A stretch of 64,000 nucleotides of DNA from Hemerocallis citrina (Eukaryota > Streptophyta > Magnoliopsida > Asparagales > Asphodelaceae), in contig CM030366.1 of assembly GCA_017893485.1 (NCBI GenBank), forward strand, positions 200,503,173-200,567,172. The letters are read 5' to 3'. Positions 12,001-23,618 of the stretch are shown piece by piece. A model generated the notes under the pieces. The model did no database searches and was not told the origin of the DNA. It worked only from the letters and a program-made list of their open reading frames with translations. How positions within the stretch are numbered: the stretch's first letter is position 1; each line of letters starts with the position of its first letter. The position numbers and the translations under genes are program-made.

Positions 12001-12787
12001 AGTTGGTGGACTGTGGTTGCTCCGTAGGAGATGGACTGTATTTTATCCGGGCTTAGGGTAGTCGGCGGATGTTTACCATACTCCAAAGAATATGTATATA
12101 CCGGGGCTAGAGGGGCATTTACGAGATTATTCTCACGATATAATAGCCAGGGAGGCTGGGATCTGTTATTATAGCCAGGGAGGCTGAGATCCGTATCTGT
12201 GAAATAACTCTAAAACTTGTTTTATTACTGGCTAGTCTCATAGCGAGGGATCGAACCCTTCAATATGGAGTACGTAGGCACTTGCCCTCAGACCTATGTA
12301 GTATGGGATGCATAGAATCTGAACAAGTGTGCATTAGTGTCATCCTAGTGTAGAATTGTGTGCATTAGGCATTAAGGCATGACATACACTTATAATTAGA
12401 ATAATCACCCTTGACACTTTACTTGTTCATTCAATCTTTTTTTGTGATTTGTTAAAGTATGAGATCGTTATACTATTCCCGGCATAGAGAGGATAGCCGT
12501 GTATAACATTTCGTCAGTTGTAAGTAACTGACGAGCCCACAGATTAACATGCAGGTAAAGGACCATTCATGAAGCTATAAAGTGGATATGCTGATGTTGC
12601 TTTATTTTAAAGATGTTGTAAATATTTTATTGTAAATTTCATTCTTCCGTTGTGTAAAACCAAGTTGTAATTGAATTCTGATGTATTATTGAAAAAGTTT
12701 TAAATTTTCCTTGTAAAATTGTACGAAGTGAAGTAAAGATCCTGTGAAATCACGAATTTATCCTTATTTAAAATTCGGGGTGTTACA
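9038..12787 (+). repeat. LTR2 (middle LTR, 3750 bp)
   Basis: Same termini and organisation as LTR1. It is shared between the two repeat units and is flanked by a PPT on its left and a PBS on its right, as expected for an LTR left by recombination between two element copies. TATAAATA is at 9866-9873. Confidence 0.92.
9866..9873 (+). promoter_or_regulatory. TATA box of LTR2
   Basis: TATAAATA at the same relative position as in LTR1, with identical downstream GAGCCCC sequence. Confidence 0.65.
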
Positions 12788-12789
12788 GA

Positions 12790-12801
12790 TGGTATCAGAG
12801 C
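12790..12801 (+). promoter_or_regulatory. Primer-binding site 2 (initiator tRNA-Met)
   Basis: TGGTATCAGAGC two bases after LTR2, identical to the first PBS. Confidence 0.92.
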
Positions 12802-13276
12802 ATGCTTCACAAGTAGTATAAGTTTATAAGGAACGATAAAAAGGAACGATAAATTTGGGAACAAGCTAAAGGAGTCCTTCTGTCAACCGGGTGTAAACAG
12901 CCCTAAGCGACACGGTATTTAAGCGTCTTCGGACCGCCGCTAGCTGGGAACCGACTCTTACAGCTAACCCAAATAAATCAGAACTTGATAGACTAAAGAT
13001 TTGTTTAGGAAGTAAGATCATTAACTATAGTCTAGAACCCGTGACACCTTATTGAGTAGTTACAATATTATTCCTACAGACACTAGAGTGTGAGTTTCAG
13101 TCTATAGAGATTTAAATGTAAGTGATTTACATTTGTGTTGCTCTATGCACTGATGTTTTTTCTCCATTTTCTTTGGATGGCTGGATTCGTGAAGGGAGTA
13201 GTTATTGACTTCGTTCATGATATTCTCCTCGTATACATTAATATGAGAGTGTATGCGAGCACATTTTCCCCTGGGT

Positions 13277-13303
13277 ATCAGAGTGGCGCGGTGGAAGCGT
13301 GGT
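13277..13303 (+). other. Second copy of the initiator tRNA-Met-like segment
   Basis: Same position in internal domain 2 as 7514-7540. It carries one additional A-to-G difference, so it is drifting like its surroundings. Confidence 0.6.
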
Positions 13304-14788
13304 TGGCTTGGACCGTCATTCATGATACCTTGCACACCTCCCTCTCAAATTATTTTTGTAGATCATTATAATGCTACTTTCTACATATTCAATATTTTTC
13401 AAATAAATATTTTCTTATGTTATTAAATCATTTGAATATTTATTATTTGTCTATCTTCCTTAGTCTTGATATTTTAAACTCGTTTTTCAAACTTAAAATT
13501 TTATCTTTCATGTATTTATGTCACTTTATATTTACCCGTTTATATCTAATATTACTTTACGTATTTTGTCAAGTTTTAAATTACCGTTTATTAAGTTAAT
13601 ATTGCAACCACTATATTTCTTCATTTATTATTTTGGATTTTTCTTATGAAATTTTCTTATGTGCTCTCATTTTATATGATCTGATTTCTATGATACTATA
13701 TTATCTTATCCTATATGTTCTTAACAAGATTGAAATTTTTCTACCTATATAAATATGACCTAACATTTGTTTTATTGTCTACACTAGGTACTATTATTAT
13801 TGCATACTTGTTTTGATTTTTAATCGCTACTCATTACTTTTTATAGTTTTACACATCTTTAATATAATGTATATACTCACTATTTATACATTATCTTTTC
13901 TCAAATGTAAACTGTCTTTACACTCTTAGTTATTACTTATATTCTTCCAATGATCTCTATATATATATCATATATTTCAATATTCTTATTATACATATCA
14001 TTTTACCCTCATCTAATTACTACATTAATATTTTTGCATATACTTGTTTATGTCTATTGTCCTAATTTGCTACACTATATAGTTATTGTTTTCAATTGTG
14101 TTTTCATCTCGTGTATGTGCTTTACACTATTTTGTCTTAATGTTATAAAAATTTTTCATCACTACAAAATTTTGCATATTCAAAAGTATTTCGACGTATG
14201 CCTTTTATTTTTTTCAAATTATGTGTATAATTGTTATAGTTACCTTACAAACTATTTTATTAATTGGTATACAAAGTCATTTTATGTTATTAATACTTTC
14301 AACAAAGTCTTATTCCCATTTATTTTTCCAAAATCTTATTCAATGGTCATGTTTTAAATTGCAAATCTTGCGAATTTTCTACCGTTTATTACATTGATAA
14401 ATTTTTCTAAATTACCTATTGACCATATTTTCTTCACCACATTGTTTTCCGAACTATTTCGAAGGTAACGACTTAATTGACTTTACCCTTTTATCTAATT
14501 GCTTACCTAATACTATTTGTATACGAAAATTTCTCTCAAACTATTCTATCCCTTGTCATGTTTCATTTCTTATGTCATTTTCCTAATTTTCTTATTCTGT
14601 CTTGTAACATCTTAATATTCATAGTCTTCTTATAAAGAGTTTGTCTTGTTTTTATTTTTATTTTTTTTCCTTGTTGCGTATACTACATTTATTTTTTTTA
14701 AGTTGCAGTTTTCTAAATACAAATATTTTCAGTGACATGTACAAAATACAATCTTTACCCTAGCGAGTTCCGGGGACGGAACTACTCT

Positions 14789-14801
14789 AAGGGGGGGAGA
14801 G
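14789..14801 (+). promoter_or_regulatory. Polypurine tract 2
   Basis: AAGGGGGGGAGAG directly precedes LTR3 and is purine throughout. Confidence 0.85.
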
Positions 14802-17800
14802 TGTAACACCCCGCAAAATTGGAATTACAATTTTGCCCCTGGGTGTTACGCACGTATATTTTTGTAATGTGTTTCACTACATATTTTGGATTCGTATTAT
14901 TTATACATTTTCCGTATTGATTTCAGTCAACTAAAATATAATATTTCATTCCCTGGGATTTACGTGCTTTTTACGTGTTTTGATGCACGTGTTTTCACCA
15001 CTACGGACAATGTTTTCTATAGGTTTAAATTATTTATTTTTATGTATTTAAACCCATTTTATAAAACTGAAATTTATTTTCCCCCTATTTTGATTAAAAT
15101 GCATTTGTCAATTTTTTCTGCACCTATGGTGCACGTGCAAATTTTTATTCTCATTTTGCTACTCTCATTTTAATATTTTTAGCATGCATTAGTTTTATTT
15201 AGCCTTTCTTTTGATCCATGGACCTATACACTAAAATGTAGCCCATTAGAAGAGGAGCCCACTAAATAATTAAATAAATTAATTAGTAATGGGCCCATGT
15301 AGCAAGTCCATTATTAAAATCACATTTTTAGTTAAACATGTACTAATACATGACAAGTTACAAGTATTAGTACACATTTAGAGTTATAGAAATGTGTTCA
15401 TATTTGTTTGTGCATGTGTGCATGCACACACAAATGTATTTGGACCATTTTGTGGGCTAGGGGGGTGACCGGTTTTCATGAAGGGAGAGAGAGAAGTGGA
15501 GCTTTATGTTCATGAAGAGTGGGGAGATGAAAGGTTGTAAGTTTTAGGAGTTAGGAAAGTGGAGAGTTGTAGAATAAATTTGAAGAGTTATTAGGGTGGA
15601 ATTTTTGCACTTTAGACCCTCTCAAAATCCTATAAATAGAGCCCCCATTTCCTACCTTTATCTTGCACCAAAAACACTATCAAAAGAAAGAAAAAGAAAA
15701 AAAAAGAGAGAAGAGAGTTTTGTGCTTGGAGGCAATTGCTAGGAGGAGAAGCCTTACTAGGAGCTAGGAATCATTGGAGCTAGAAGAAGTGTCCCATCCT
15801 TCCCTTCAATTGTTCAAGCTTCAATAAGGTGGGTGGTCTCTATATTTTCTAATTCATTGGTTAATCATGCTAGAATATGATAGTATTAAAATAGACCGAT
15901 TTGTTGTGATGTGGGCGTTCTCCTACTTTCTAATTTTTTTGAATGTACATGCTAATAAAAGTGAATGAGTAGTTTTGACAAAATAGAATAAATATACTAT
16001 GATTGTGGTGAGATTAATCGTGAATCATGCTATGTTGACAAATAGATTAACAATGTGTTAGTGGGTGATCCTATGCTTTCTAATTGTAGAAATTGTATGC
16101 TAATTATTTTATATGACTAGTATGAATTGAATGTGATGAGAAATGTGTAGGTAAAATCCATGCTAGCAACGATCTTGTTGAGGTTTAGTGAATATTTGAT
16201 TACCATGCTAATTAAAAGGGTTCAACTAAAGAATTAATCATATGAATCATATTAGAGTGTTTGCAAATTTTATGTTTGTCGAATATGTGATTTTTTTTCT
16301 TTTATGAGAAATTGTTAAAGAATGTTATATTTCGACATATACTTTAGAGACATGATGATTAAGAAAGAAAAAGAAAAGAGAAGAATAATTTTTGTTATTA
16401 CATGTCGACATATGTCGAAAATACAAACTTTTGCATGAAAGAATTTCTTTGAGATATCCATGGTTGATTAAGAGACATGTTTGATTTTAGCACAAATTTT
16501 AATTAGTATAATGATGGATATAAACTAGTTTTAAGAAACATGATCCTTAATTTTCGAGTTTGGGAAGAAATGCAAATTTTTGTAAAGAAAGAAAAAATCT
16601 ATTTTTGAAAATGAAGATAGATTATAAAAATAAATTTGAATTTACTTGATTATTATTTCTTGATTTCATCTCAGTCCAAAAGTGAGATTTATTCAAATGT
16701 CCTAAATGATTGGATTATTGGGTGAACAAGTGTTATTAAAAGCCCAAATTCAAAATAATATTAACAAAAATACATTAATACAACTTCTAAACAGAAAATA
16801 TAATTGGACTTATTGGTTAGCCAGTGAATACTATTTATAAGAGGTGTTGGGTTCGAAACTTGTTGCCACCATTTTCTTTTATTTTATTTTTGTTTCTCTC
16901 AAAAACTGCTTATTTATGGAAGTTACTGACTTTGGAAAGAAACAAATATAGAATAGTTTAATTTCTTATCTTGTATTTTTTTAAAGTGGCAAATGCACTT
17001 TGTTTCCAAAATTATTATTTTGAATAAATAATTCTTTTGAATAAAAGAAAAATATGTAACATGATTATCTCGTTATAAACAATCTCTTTTGTTGAGTAAG
17101 AATGCTAAATGAGATTAAAGTTTGTGTGAATTCATATAAAGTTTGGAAATAAATTATTTATAATTGTTTGACTTGACAAGATCATGTAAATATGTTTAAT
17201 TGTTGACGAGATCATGTAAATATGCTTGTTTGTAGTCGCGAACTTTTATGTGATTAATTTTTCCCAAAAAGAGATTTGGATTTATGCCATAGACTCATGA
17301 AAAGAATTGATGTCTTAGAAAGATAGTGAATGAATTGAATGATGCTAACAAGACATACACCAAGTTGTGAATAGTTTGAAGATAAAGAATACTTTGAGTT
17401 AAGAGATGATTATTAAAGGGTATGTGTACCCATGTTTCTTGTACATGAAAGATTTATGATTTAGAATTAGTAAGACCTCTGTTACCGGTACCTTTGAAAG
17501 AAAGATTTTGAGACTTGATTTTGAGATAATGCCGTCGGGCGATCTCGTATTTTTGTGAACAAATCCGGTATGAGGTAAAACTGATTCTAGGGTGATAACA
17601 TATTCATGTCTTGAACTAAAAATAATTAGGCACTTAGGTGAAGATGTAATAGACTTGTGCAAACGTAAATGGGTGCTTCTATATAGTCGGCGGTGGATCT
17701 TCGTGGCTATAGACCCAGTTGGTGGACTGTGGTTGCTCCGTAGGAGATGGACTGTATTTTATCCGGGACTTAGGGTAGTCGGCGGATGTTTACCATACTC

Positions 17801-18504
17801 CAAAGAATATGTATATACCGGGGCTAGAGGGGCATTTACGGGATTATTCTCATGATATAATAGCCAGGGAGACTGGGATCTGTTATTATAGCCAGGGAGG
17901 CTGAGATCCGTATCTGTGAAATAACTCTAAAACTTGTTTTATTACTGGGTAGTCTCATAGCGAGGGATCGAACCCTTCAATATAGAGTACGTAGGCACTT
18001 GCCCTCAGACCTATGTAGTATGGGATGCATAGAATCTGAACAAGTGTGCATTAGTGTCATCCTAGTGTAGAATTGTGTGCATTAGGCATTAAGGCATGAC
18101 ATACACTTATAATTAGAATAATCACCCTTGACACTTTACTTGTTCATTCGATCTTTTTTTGTGATTTGTTAAAGTATGAGATCGTTATACTATTCCCGGC
18201 ATAGAGAGGATAGCCGTGTATAACATTTCGTCAGTTGTAAGTAACTGACGAGCCCACAGATTAACATGCAGGTAAAGGACCATTCATGAAGCTATAAAGT
18301 GGATATGCTGATGCTGCTTTATTTTAAAGATGTTGTAAATGTTTTAATGTAAATTTCATTCTTCCGTTGTGTAAAACCAAGTTGTAATTGAATTCTGATG
18401 TATTATTGAAAAAGTTTTAAATTTTCCTTGTAAAATTGTACGAAGTGAAGTAAAGTTCCTGTGAAATCTCGAATTTATCCTTATTTAAAATTCGGGGTGT
18501 TACA
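14802..18504 (+). repeat. LTR3 (3703 bp, with a small internal deletion)
   Basis: Same termini as LTR1 and LTR2. It lacks about 41 bp near 16950 that both others contain, and has a small change near 16742. TATAAATA is at 15631-15638. The 3' end adjoins GGTCT. Confidence 0.92.
15631..15638 (+). promoter_or_regulatory. TATA box of LTR3
   Basis: TATAAATA at the conserved position. Because this LTR is the last of the array, transcription from it would read into the host element's antisense ORF. Confidence 0.6.
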
Positions 18505-18509
18505 GGTCT
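18505..18509. repeat. Right target-site duplication GGTCT
   Basis: Perfect match to 3265-3269, directly after the TGTTACA end of LTR3. Confidence 0.9.
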
Positions 18510-19057
18510 CAGGTGCAGCTCTCAGTAAGTATTCATAATTTTGCTTCGAGTTAGGACTCTAGAATTTCTTCTAACTTTTTCTTTCTCAGACAGGCGATGC
18601 TTCTTGGGTAGCACTTTCAGAAGTGCTTAGAGAAGGAGGTCCTCATCGAGAGGAGGAATGCAGAGAAGTATTTCTGCGAGGTGACCAAGCTGACGGATGA
18701 GCTGAAGGAGGCGGTCCCTAGGCCCAGATGGCCTCGAGAGCCGATCATCATAAGAAAGAGGCGGAGCACCTCAGCGAGAAGGCCCAGGCAAAAGTTGAGA
18801 AGACGCAGAAGGCCATGGAGGAGACGGAGATCACCATGGTGGATATCGTGATCCTGGCACAGAACAAAACCTATGACAGGGCTAAGAAGCATTTTCAGTT
18901 GATCTATCCGGACAAGAAGGTCGAACACGTCCACTATAACTGGCAGCCCGAGCATCCGCCGACACCCGGTGGTGAGGAGATGGGGGACCCTCACCAAGAG
19001 GAGGTCGGGGGCGACCCTGCTAACGAAGAGGTGCCATCCCCCCCCCCTCAAGCATAG
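18510..19057 (+). pseudogene. Tat antisense ORF, 3' part after the insertion
   Basis: The exon resumed after the array reaches a GTAAGT donor near 18524, with an acceptor CTTTCTCAG near 18590. The next coding part is Lys/Glu-rich and probably coiled coil (KCLEKEVLIERRNAEKYF in one frame, then from 18728 MASRADHHKKEAEHLSEKAQ in another). It ends HYNWQPEHPPTPGG, an acidic Pro-rich tail and a stop at 19055-19057. At least one frameshift separates the two frames. The function is unknown; a coiled-coil C-terminus is usual for these antisense ORF products. Confidence 0.6.
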
Positions 19058-19228
19058 TTTTAGGTTCTCCCTTTTGATTTTGTAAATGCCTTACGCAGAA
19101 TGGCCACCGCTTTTTGTAACTGGAAAATTTTTGAATTTATAAACGAAGAATTTTTTGGCCGATGCTCTATGACTTGTATTTTTTTAACTCTTTTGTGGCC
19201 TGCTGTTTTTTCCCCGTCTTTTTGATAG

Positions 19229-19720
19229 ATGCATGAGGTCCTCGGTACCGACCTTGGTTCTGCCGAGGTCTCCGAGGTCCGAGCTGGGCTCGGGGCCATG
19301 GAGAGTGCTCTGGCTCGCCAACGTAAACAGGCTCGGGACCGAGCGGCCGTAGTGAATTACATCATGAACAAGTCTAAAGAGCTCAGCTTGGAGGTCGCTC
19401 GTCTGAAGAAGGCCTTAGCTGACCGGGACTGGTGGGCAGTTGAGATGTACTGGTCGATCCCGAATGTCTCGAGTGGGCGGTTGGCTTCGGAGTTTTTTCT
19501 TTGTGAGGCTGTTGTCGAGAAAGAGTTGGAGATCCGTAGTTTAGCTAATGCTAGGCGCTGGTCTAATCGAGGAGGCGAGCAATTCCGTACTAGGGCCTTC
19601 TCCGACCTTTTTCTTGGAGGCGGTCCGGCCTGCCGATGCGGAAAGCTCTGTTGCCGGAGTGCCTTCCCCGGTCGGACCGGCCGAGCGTGCGAAGGAACCC
19701 GTAGGAAGCGTCGAGTTTGA
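19229..19720 (+). pseudogene. Additional plus-strand coiled-coil ORF in the Tat element
   Basis: A 163-codon frame opens MHEVLGTDLGSAEVSEVRAG and continues with helical, charged sequence (LARQRKQARDRAAVVNYIMN, LSLEVARLKKALADRDWW), then loses protein-like character after about residue 110. An acceptor-like TTTTTGATAG precedes the ATG, so it may be a further exon of the antisense ORF rather than a separate gene. No domain is recognised. Confidence 0.45.
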
Positions 19721-19759
19721 GTTTTAAGCTGAGTGATGAGTGATTTGTAAGCTTTTCAT

Positions 19760-20400
19760 TTTATTGGGCAACTGTTTCCGGCAATCTACGAGTAATAAAA
19801 ACTTCTGACTTCTTTAACTTTGATGATTTATTGAGTGAGGAGAGCATGAGTGTAGCTCGAGATTGTTGCCGAGCTTGGCCTTGCAGGAGGTCGCCGCAGA
19901 GGCAAAAGGCAACGCCCAATGAGTGATGTTTCGCCTTCTGATAAACATTAATGGCGATGTTTCGCCTTTCGCCATTTGGACTTCCCGATGTAATAAATGC
20001 GCTGCTCAGGGGGCTATATAATCCTCCATCTCTCCATTGTTTTTTCACCAGCAACTAGCGGTGACTCATCTGCCACCTGCTGACAGTTCGGGGTTTTGGC
20101 TCCGAGGTTCGTTAACCTCGACCTGTCAACGGGTGAGAGGTGGGTCGACCCCGGAGTTGAGATTCGGGTGTCTGCCGAAGGCGGGCGCCCATAAGTGGAA
20201 TTTTTGGCCAGGGGTTCTGGGTCGATGGCTCCCCTGCCACCCTCAAACAATTCGGGGTTTTAGCGCTGAAGGCCGTAAACCTCGAGTTGTTCGTGGGTGA
20301 GAGGCGGGTCAACCAACGGTCCGGGGCTCGAGACGTTTGCCGAGGGCGAGCGCGCTAAATTTTTAACGAAAAGTTTCTGGAACGGACGTGGTTGAAGGTC
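19760..20400. repeat. 3' UTR of the Tat element with a two-copy repeat
   Basis: Between the antisense ORF and the tandem arrays. Two diverged copies of a ~165-bp unit begin with TTCGGGGTTTTGGC (about 20087) and TTCGGGGTTTTAGC (about 20251), each followed by GGGTGAGAGG. Reading frames here are by-products of the GC-rich repeats. Confidence 0.55.
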
Positions 20401-20404
20401 ATCA

Positions 20405-21240
20405 CCGAGTGTAAAGGACATGGCTTGAAAAAGCTAAGGCCTTGCTCGAGGTCGACACCGAGCCCTTATGCGCATGCCTTGGGGGATAGTATGGGTGTAG
20501 CCGGAGGTCATCGCCGAGCGCATAATCTGCAGGTTTAACAAAACCCAGGCCATGCTCGAGGCCGATGCCGAGTCCCCATACCTTAGAGAAGCCAGTGATG
20601 GGCGTGGCTGAAGGTCGTCGCCGAGCGTAAAGGTCATGGCTTGAGAAAAGCCAAGGCCTTGCTCGAGGTCGACGCTGAACCCCCACACTTGTTCTCAGAA
20701 AGATAGCACGGGTGTAGCCGGCAGTCATCGCCGAGCACATAGATTGATTGGCTTGAACAAGCCCAAACCATGCTTGAGGCCGATGCCGAGCCCCCATACC
20801 TTAGAGAAGCTAGTAATGGGCGTAGCTAAAAATCGTTGCCGAGCATAAAGGTCATGGCTTGGGAAAAGCCAAGGCCTTACTCGAGATCGACGCCAAACCC
20901 CCACACCTGTTCTCGGAAAGATAGCACGGGTGTAGCTGGCGGTCATCGCCGAGCGCATAGGTCGATGGGCTTGAACGAGCCCTAACCATGCTCGAGGCCG
21001 ATGCCGAACCCCCATACCTAAGAGAAGCCAATGATGGGCGTAGTTGAAGGTCTTCGTCGAGCGTAAAGGCCGCGTGGCTTTGAAAAAAGCGAAGGCCCTG
21101 CTCGAGGTCGACGCCGAGCCTCCACACTTGTTCTCAGAAAGATAGCACGGGTGCAGCTGGCGGTCATCACCAAGCGCATAGGTTGATGGACTTGAACAAG
21201 TCCAAACCATGCTCGAGGCCGATGCCGAGCCCCCATATCT
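20405..21240. repeat. ~217-bp tandem repeat, about four copies, 3' UTR of the Tat element
   Basis: The marker TAAAGG-CATGGCTTG recurs near 20411, 20628, 20844 and 21062, giving a 216-218-bp period. Each unit has two related halves (one with CAAGGCCTTGCTCGAGGTCG, one with CATGCTCGAGGCCGATGCCG). Several overlapping minus-strand frames across the block are repeat artefacts. Confidence 0.85.
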
Positions 21241-21465
21241 TAGAGGTGACTTTTTCTGGCTCGAGGTGCAGTCCGAGTGCTGAGCCCTAGGTTTGTACGA
21301 GAAGTCTTTTGTGGCTCGAGATTTCCTCCGAAGGCCGAGCCCCCGCTTGCAAGGGAAGCTTTTTGTGGCTCACGGTTCCTTTCGAGGTCCGAGCCCCATG
21401 TTTGTAAGGGAAGCTTTTTATGGCTCGCGGTTCCTTCCGAAGGCCGAGCCCAAGACATGTTTCTT
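21241..21465. repeat. ~55-bp tandem repeat, four copies
   Basis: Units containing GGCTCG-GGTTCC-TCCGA and CCGAGCCC start near 21258, 21313, 21367 and 21422. The block lies between the 217-bp array and the integrase end, so two unrelated tandem arrays are stacked in one 3' UTR. Confidence 0.8.
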
Positions 21466-21605
21466 AAGAGAGCTAATACGAAGCCGAAGCTTGTTTTAAG
21501 AAAGTTGGCATAATTACAACATATTCCGATTTTACAAAATAAGGCACGACGTCCCGATTATATTTTTCATAATTTACATTGGTTGTAGAGGCTAATCCTC
21601 CCCTT

Positions 21606-22702
21606 CTAGGAATTTGATGAGGCGCTCTGCGTTCCAGGACCTCTTGACAGCCTTGCCTTCTGGGTCGGTGAGGCGGTACATGCCCAGGCGTACAACCTCG
21701 GATACCTTGTACGGACCTTCCCAGTTTGGGGCCAGTTTCTACTTTTGGCTGGGGTTAGATACCGCCAGCTTTCGGAGGACGAGGTCCCCAGCTTGATGTC
21801 GGTGGGACGCACCTTTTTGTTGTAGAACCTTTCGATCCTCTGCTGGTAGGTGTTTCTTCTGATGGCAGACTTCTTCCTGACCTCGTCTATGAGATACAGA
21901 TCGGCACGCAGCTGTACCGAGTTGCTTGCTTCGTCGAAGGCCATGATCCGGGGCGAAGGGAGCCCGATCTCCAGGGGAATTACAACCTCCGTGCCGTATG
22001 TCAAATTGAATGGCGACTCTCCCGTGGGGATTCTCTTCGTCGTTCGGTGGGCCAAGAGAATGCTTGGCAGCTCGTCGACCCATAACCCCTTGGAAGAGTT
22101 ATCAAGTTGATTCTTGAGACCGTCAAGGATCTAGCGGTTTGCGTTCTCGTCCTGGCTGTTTGACTACGGGTGGCATACCGAAGAAAAGCGCTGCTCGATC
22201 CCGATATCCTCGCAGAATTTTCGAAAATTCTTTCCTGCGAATTGAGTCCCATTATCTGTGATGAGTACTTGTAGAATCCCAAATCGGCAAACGATGTGTT
22301 TCCAGAAAAATTGTTAGGTCTGCTGCTCGGTGATCGTGACCAGAGGCTCGGCATCGATCCACTTTGTGAAGTAGTCGATTGCTACTATGAGAAACTTTCT
22401 TTGGCCAGTTGCCTACGGAAATGGGCCCACCAGATCTATCCCCCACATAGCAAAGGGGGTAGGACTAGCCATGGAGCGGAGGTTCGCTTGCGGGGCTCTT
22501 TTCACGAGAACAACCTTTGACAAGGGCCACACTTTTTTACCAGGACTAGGGCGTCTTGCAGCATTGTGGGCCAGTAGTACCCGTGATTCAGTGCCTTCTG
22601 CGCAGGTGATCGGCTTCCCATATGACACCTGCCAATTTCTTCATGGAGCTCTTTGAAAGCGTACCTTGCCTCGTCGGGGGTTAAGCAGTGGAGGTAGGGC
22701 CT
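21606..22702 (-). pseudogene. Tat integrase remnant
   Basis: The N-terminal HHCC zinc-binding part, the catalytic core and the C-terminal part are all recognisable but fall in different frames: MSYGKPITCAEGTESRVLLA and PFAMWGIDLVGPFP in 22413-22628, then a scrambled stretch to 22001, then AHRTTKRIPTGESPFNLTYG and RADLYLIDEVRKKSAIRRNT in 21606-22055. Integrase would insert the element's cDNA. Several frameshifts and stops make it inactive. Confidence 0.75.
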
Positions 22703-23416
22703 TCAGGCAATCGAGGTGTACGACCGTTTGAAGAGGGTCTCACGGATCATGGCGAACCTATGTGAACAGACCCTAACCCGTCTTGCCTTTGCTTGGTCCT
22801 TGGAGAGCTCTCCTTTGACTAGAAACTTTTTTATGGGAGTGGTCCAATCGTCAGGGTGAGCTCCATCTTCGATGCAGAGGGTCTCGGGGAGGTCGGTACT
22901 CGGCTTCAGAAGTACTTCAATCAGGTTGGTGCGGTCGAGACCTTCAAAGGACGATGAGGCTAACTTTGATAGAGCATCAGCCTTGGCGTTCTGCTCTCTG
23001 GGGATCCTTAAGACTGCAGATTCGTCAAAGGACGCCAACAGGCGCTGGACCACATCCAAGTACCGGATCATTCAATCGTCACGGGCCCCGTACTCTCTGG
23101 TGATCTGATTGACCATGAGCTGAGAGTCGCTGAAGGCCCTGATCTGCCTAGCACCGGCCTGGCATACCAGGGTGAGCCCAGCGATCATGGCCTCATACTT
23201 GGTCTCATTGTTAGAGGCTGGAAAGTTGAGGCAAAGGCAATATTGAAGGAGATAATTGTCAGGACCTCGCAGAATGATACCCGCACCACTCCCCACTTCG
23301 CAGGAGGAGCCGTCGATGTAAACTTCCCACGTGTGGTCAGCCTCCCCACTTTCGGGTTGCTCAGAGATGGTGCATTCCGTGATGAACTCGGCGAGGGCCT
23401 GCCCCTTAATGGTCAT
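22703..23416 (-). pseudogene. Tat RNase H remnant
   Basis: Frame 23072-23416 has YIDGSS, NNETKYEAMIAGL and SDSQLMVNQI, the plant RNase H (RVT_3-like) signature that removes RNA from the RNA-DNA hybrid. An in-frame TGA at 23072-23074 interrupts it, and the same frame continues 23071-22703 with IPREQNAKADALSKLAS, the C-terminal motif with its Asp, then the linker to integrase. A CGA-to-TGA change would explain the stop. Confidence 0.82.
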
Positions 23417-23618
23417 CCTTGGTTGATAGCCGATGTCGTATTGACTGAGCTCAATCGACCATTTGACCAGTCGTCCGGAGCTCTCGGGTTTGTAGAGTAC
23501 AGCCTTCAGAGGCTAGTCCGTGAGTACCTGAATTGAATGCGCCTGAAAATAGGAACGGAGCTTCCGTGCGGCCATGACTAGGGCGTATGTTACCTTCTCC
23601 ATTTTTGAGTATCTGGTC

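Larger units (their letters stand above)
12788..14801 (+). mobile_element. Internal domain 2 of the three-LTR element, non-coding
   Basis: 2014 bp, nearly identical to internal domain 1, with the same PBS, tRNA-like segment, AT-rich body and purine tract. No retroelement protein is encoded. Confidence 0.85.
3270..18504 (+). mobile_element. Three-LTR tandem LARD-like non-autonomous retrotransposon (LTR-int-LTR-int-LTR)
   Basis: Three direct LTRs (3270-7024, 9038-12787, 14802-18504) alternate with two internal domains of about 2.01 kb. Each LTR begins TGTAACACCCCG and ends CGGGGTGTTACA. Each internal domain starts with GA plus an initiator tRNA-Met primer-binding site and ends with a purine tract. 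No gag, protease, RT, RNase H or integrase is present, so this fits a large retrotransposon derivative (LARD) mobilised in trans. The LTR ends, PBS type and LTR length suggest a chromovirus (Tekay/Del-like) helper; that is inference. Flanking GGTCT copies show the whole array occupies a single insertion site. Confidence 0.9.

Noticed and set aside
12244..12260. Minus-strand GGGTTCGATCCC resembling a tRNA B-box inside the LTR
   Set aside because: No A-box at the right spacing and no tRNA fold; short enough to be chance.
20402..21236. Several 70-160-codon minus-strand frames
   Set aside because: All lie in the 217-bp tandem array and are repeat by-products in GC-rich DNA.
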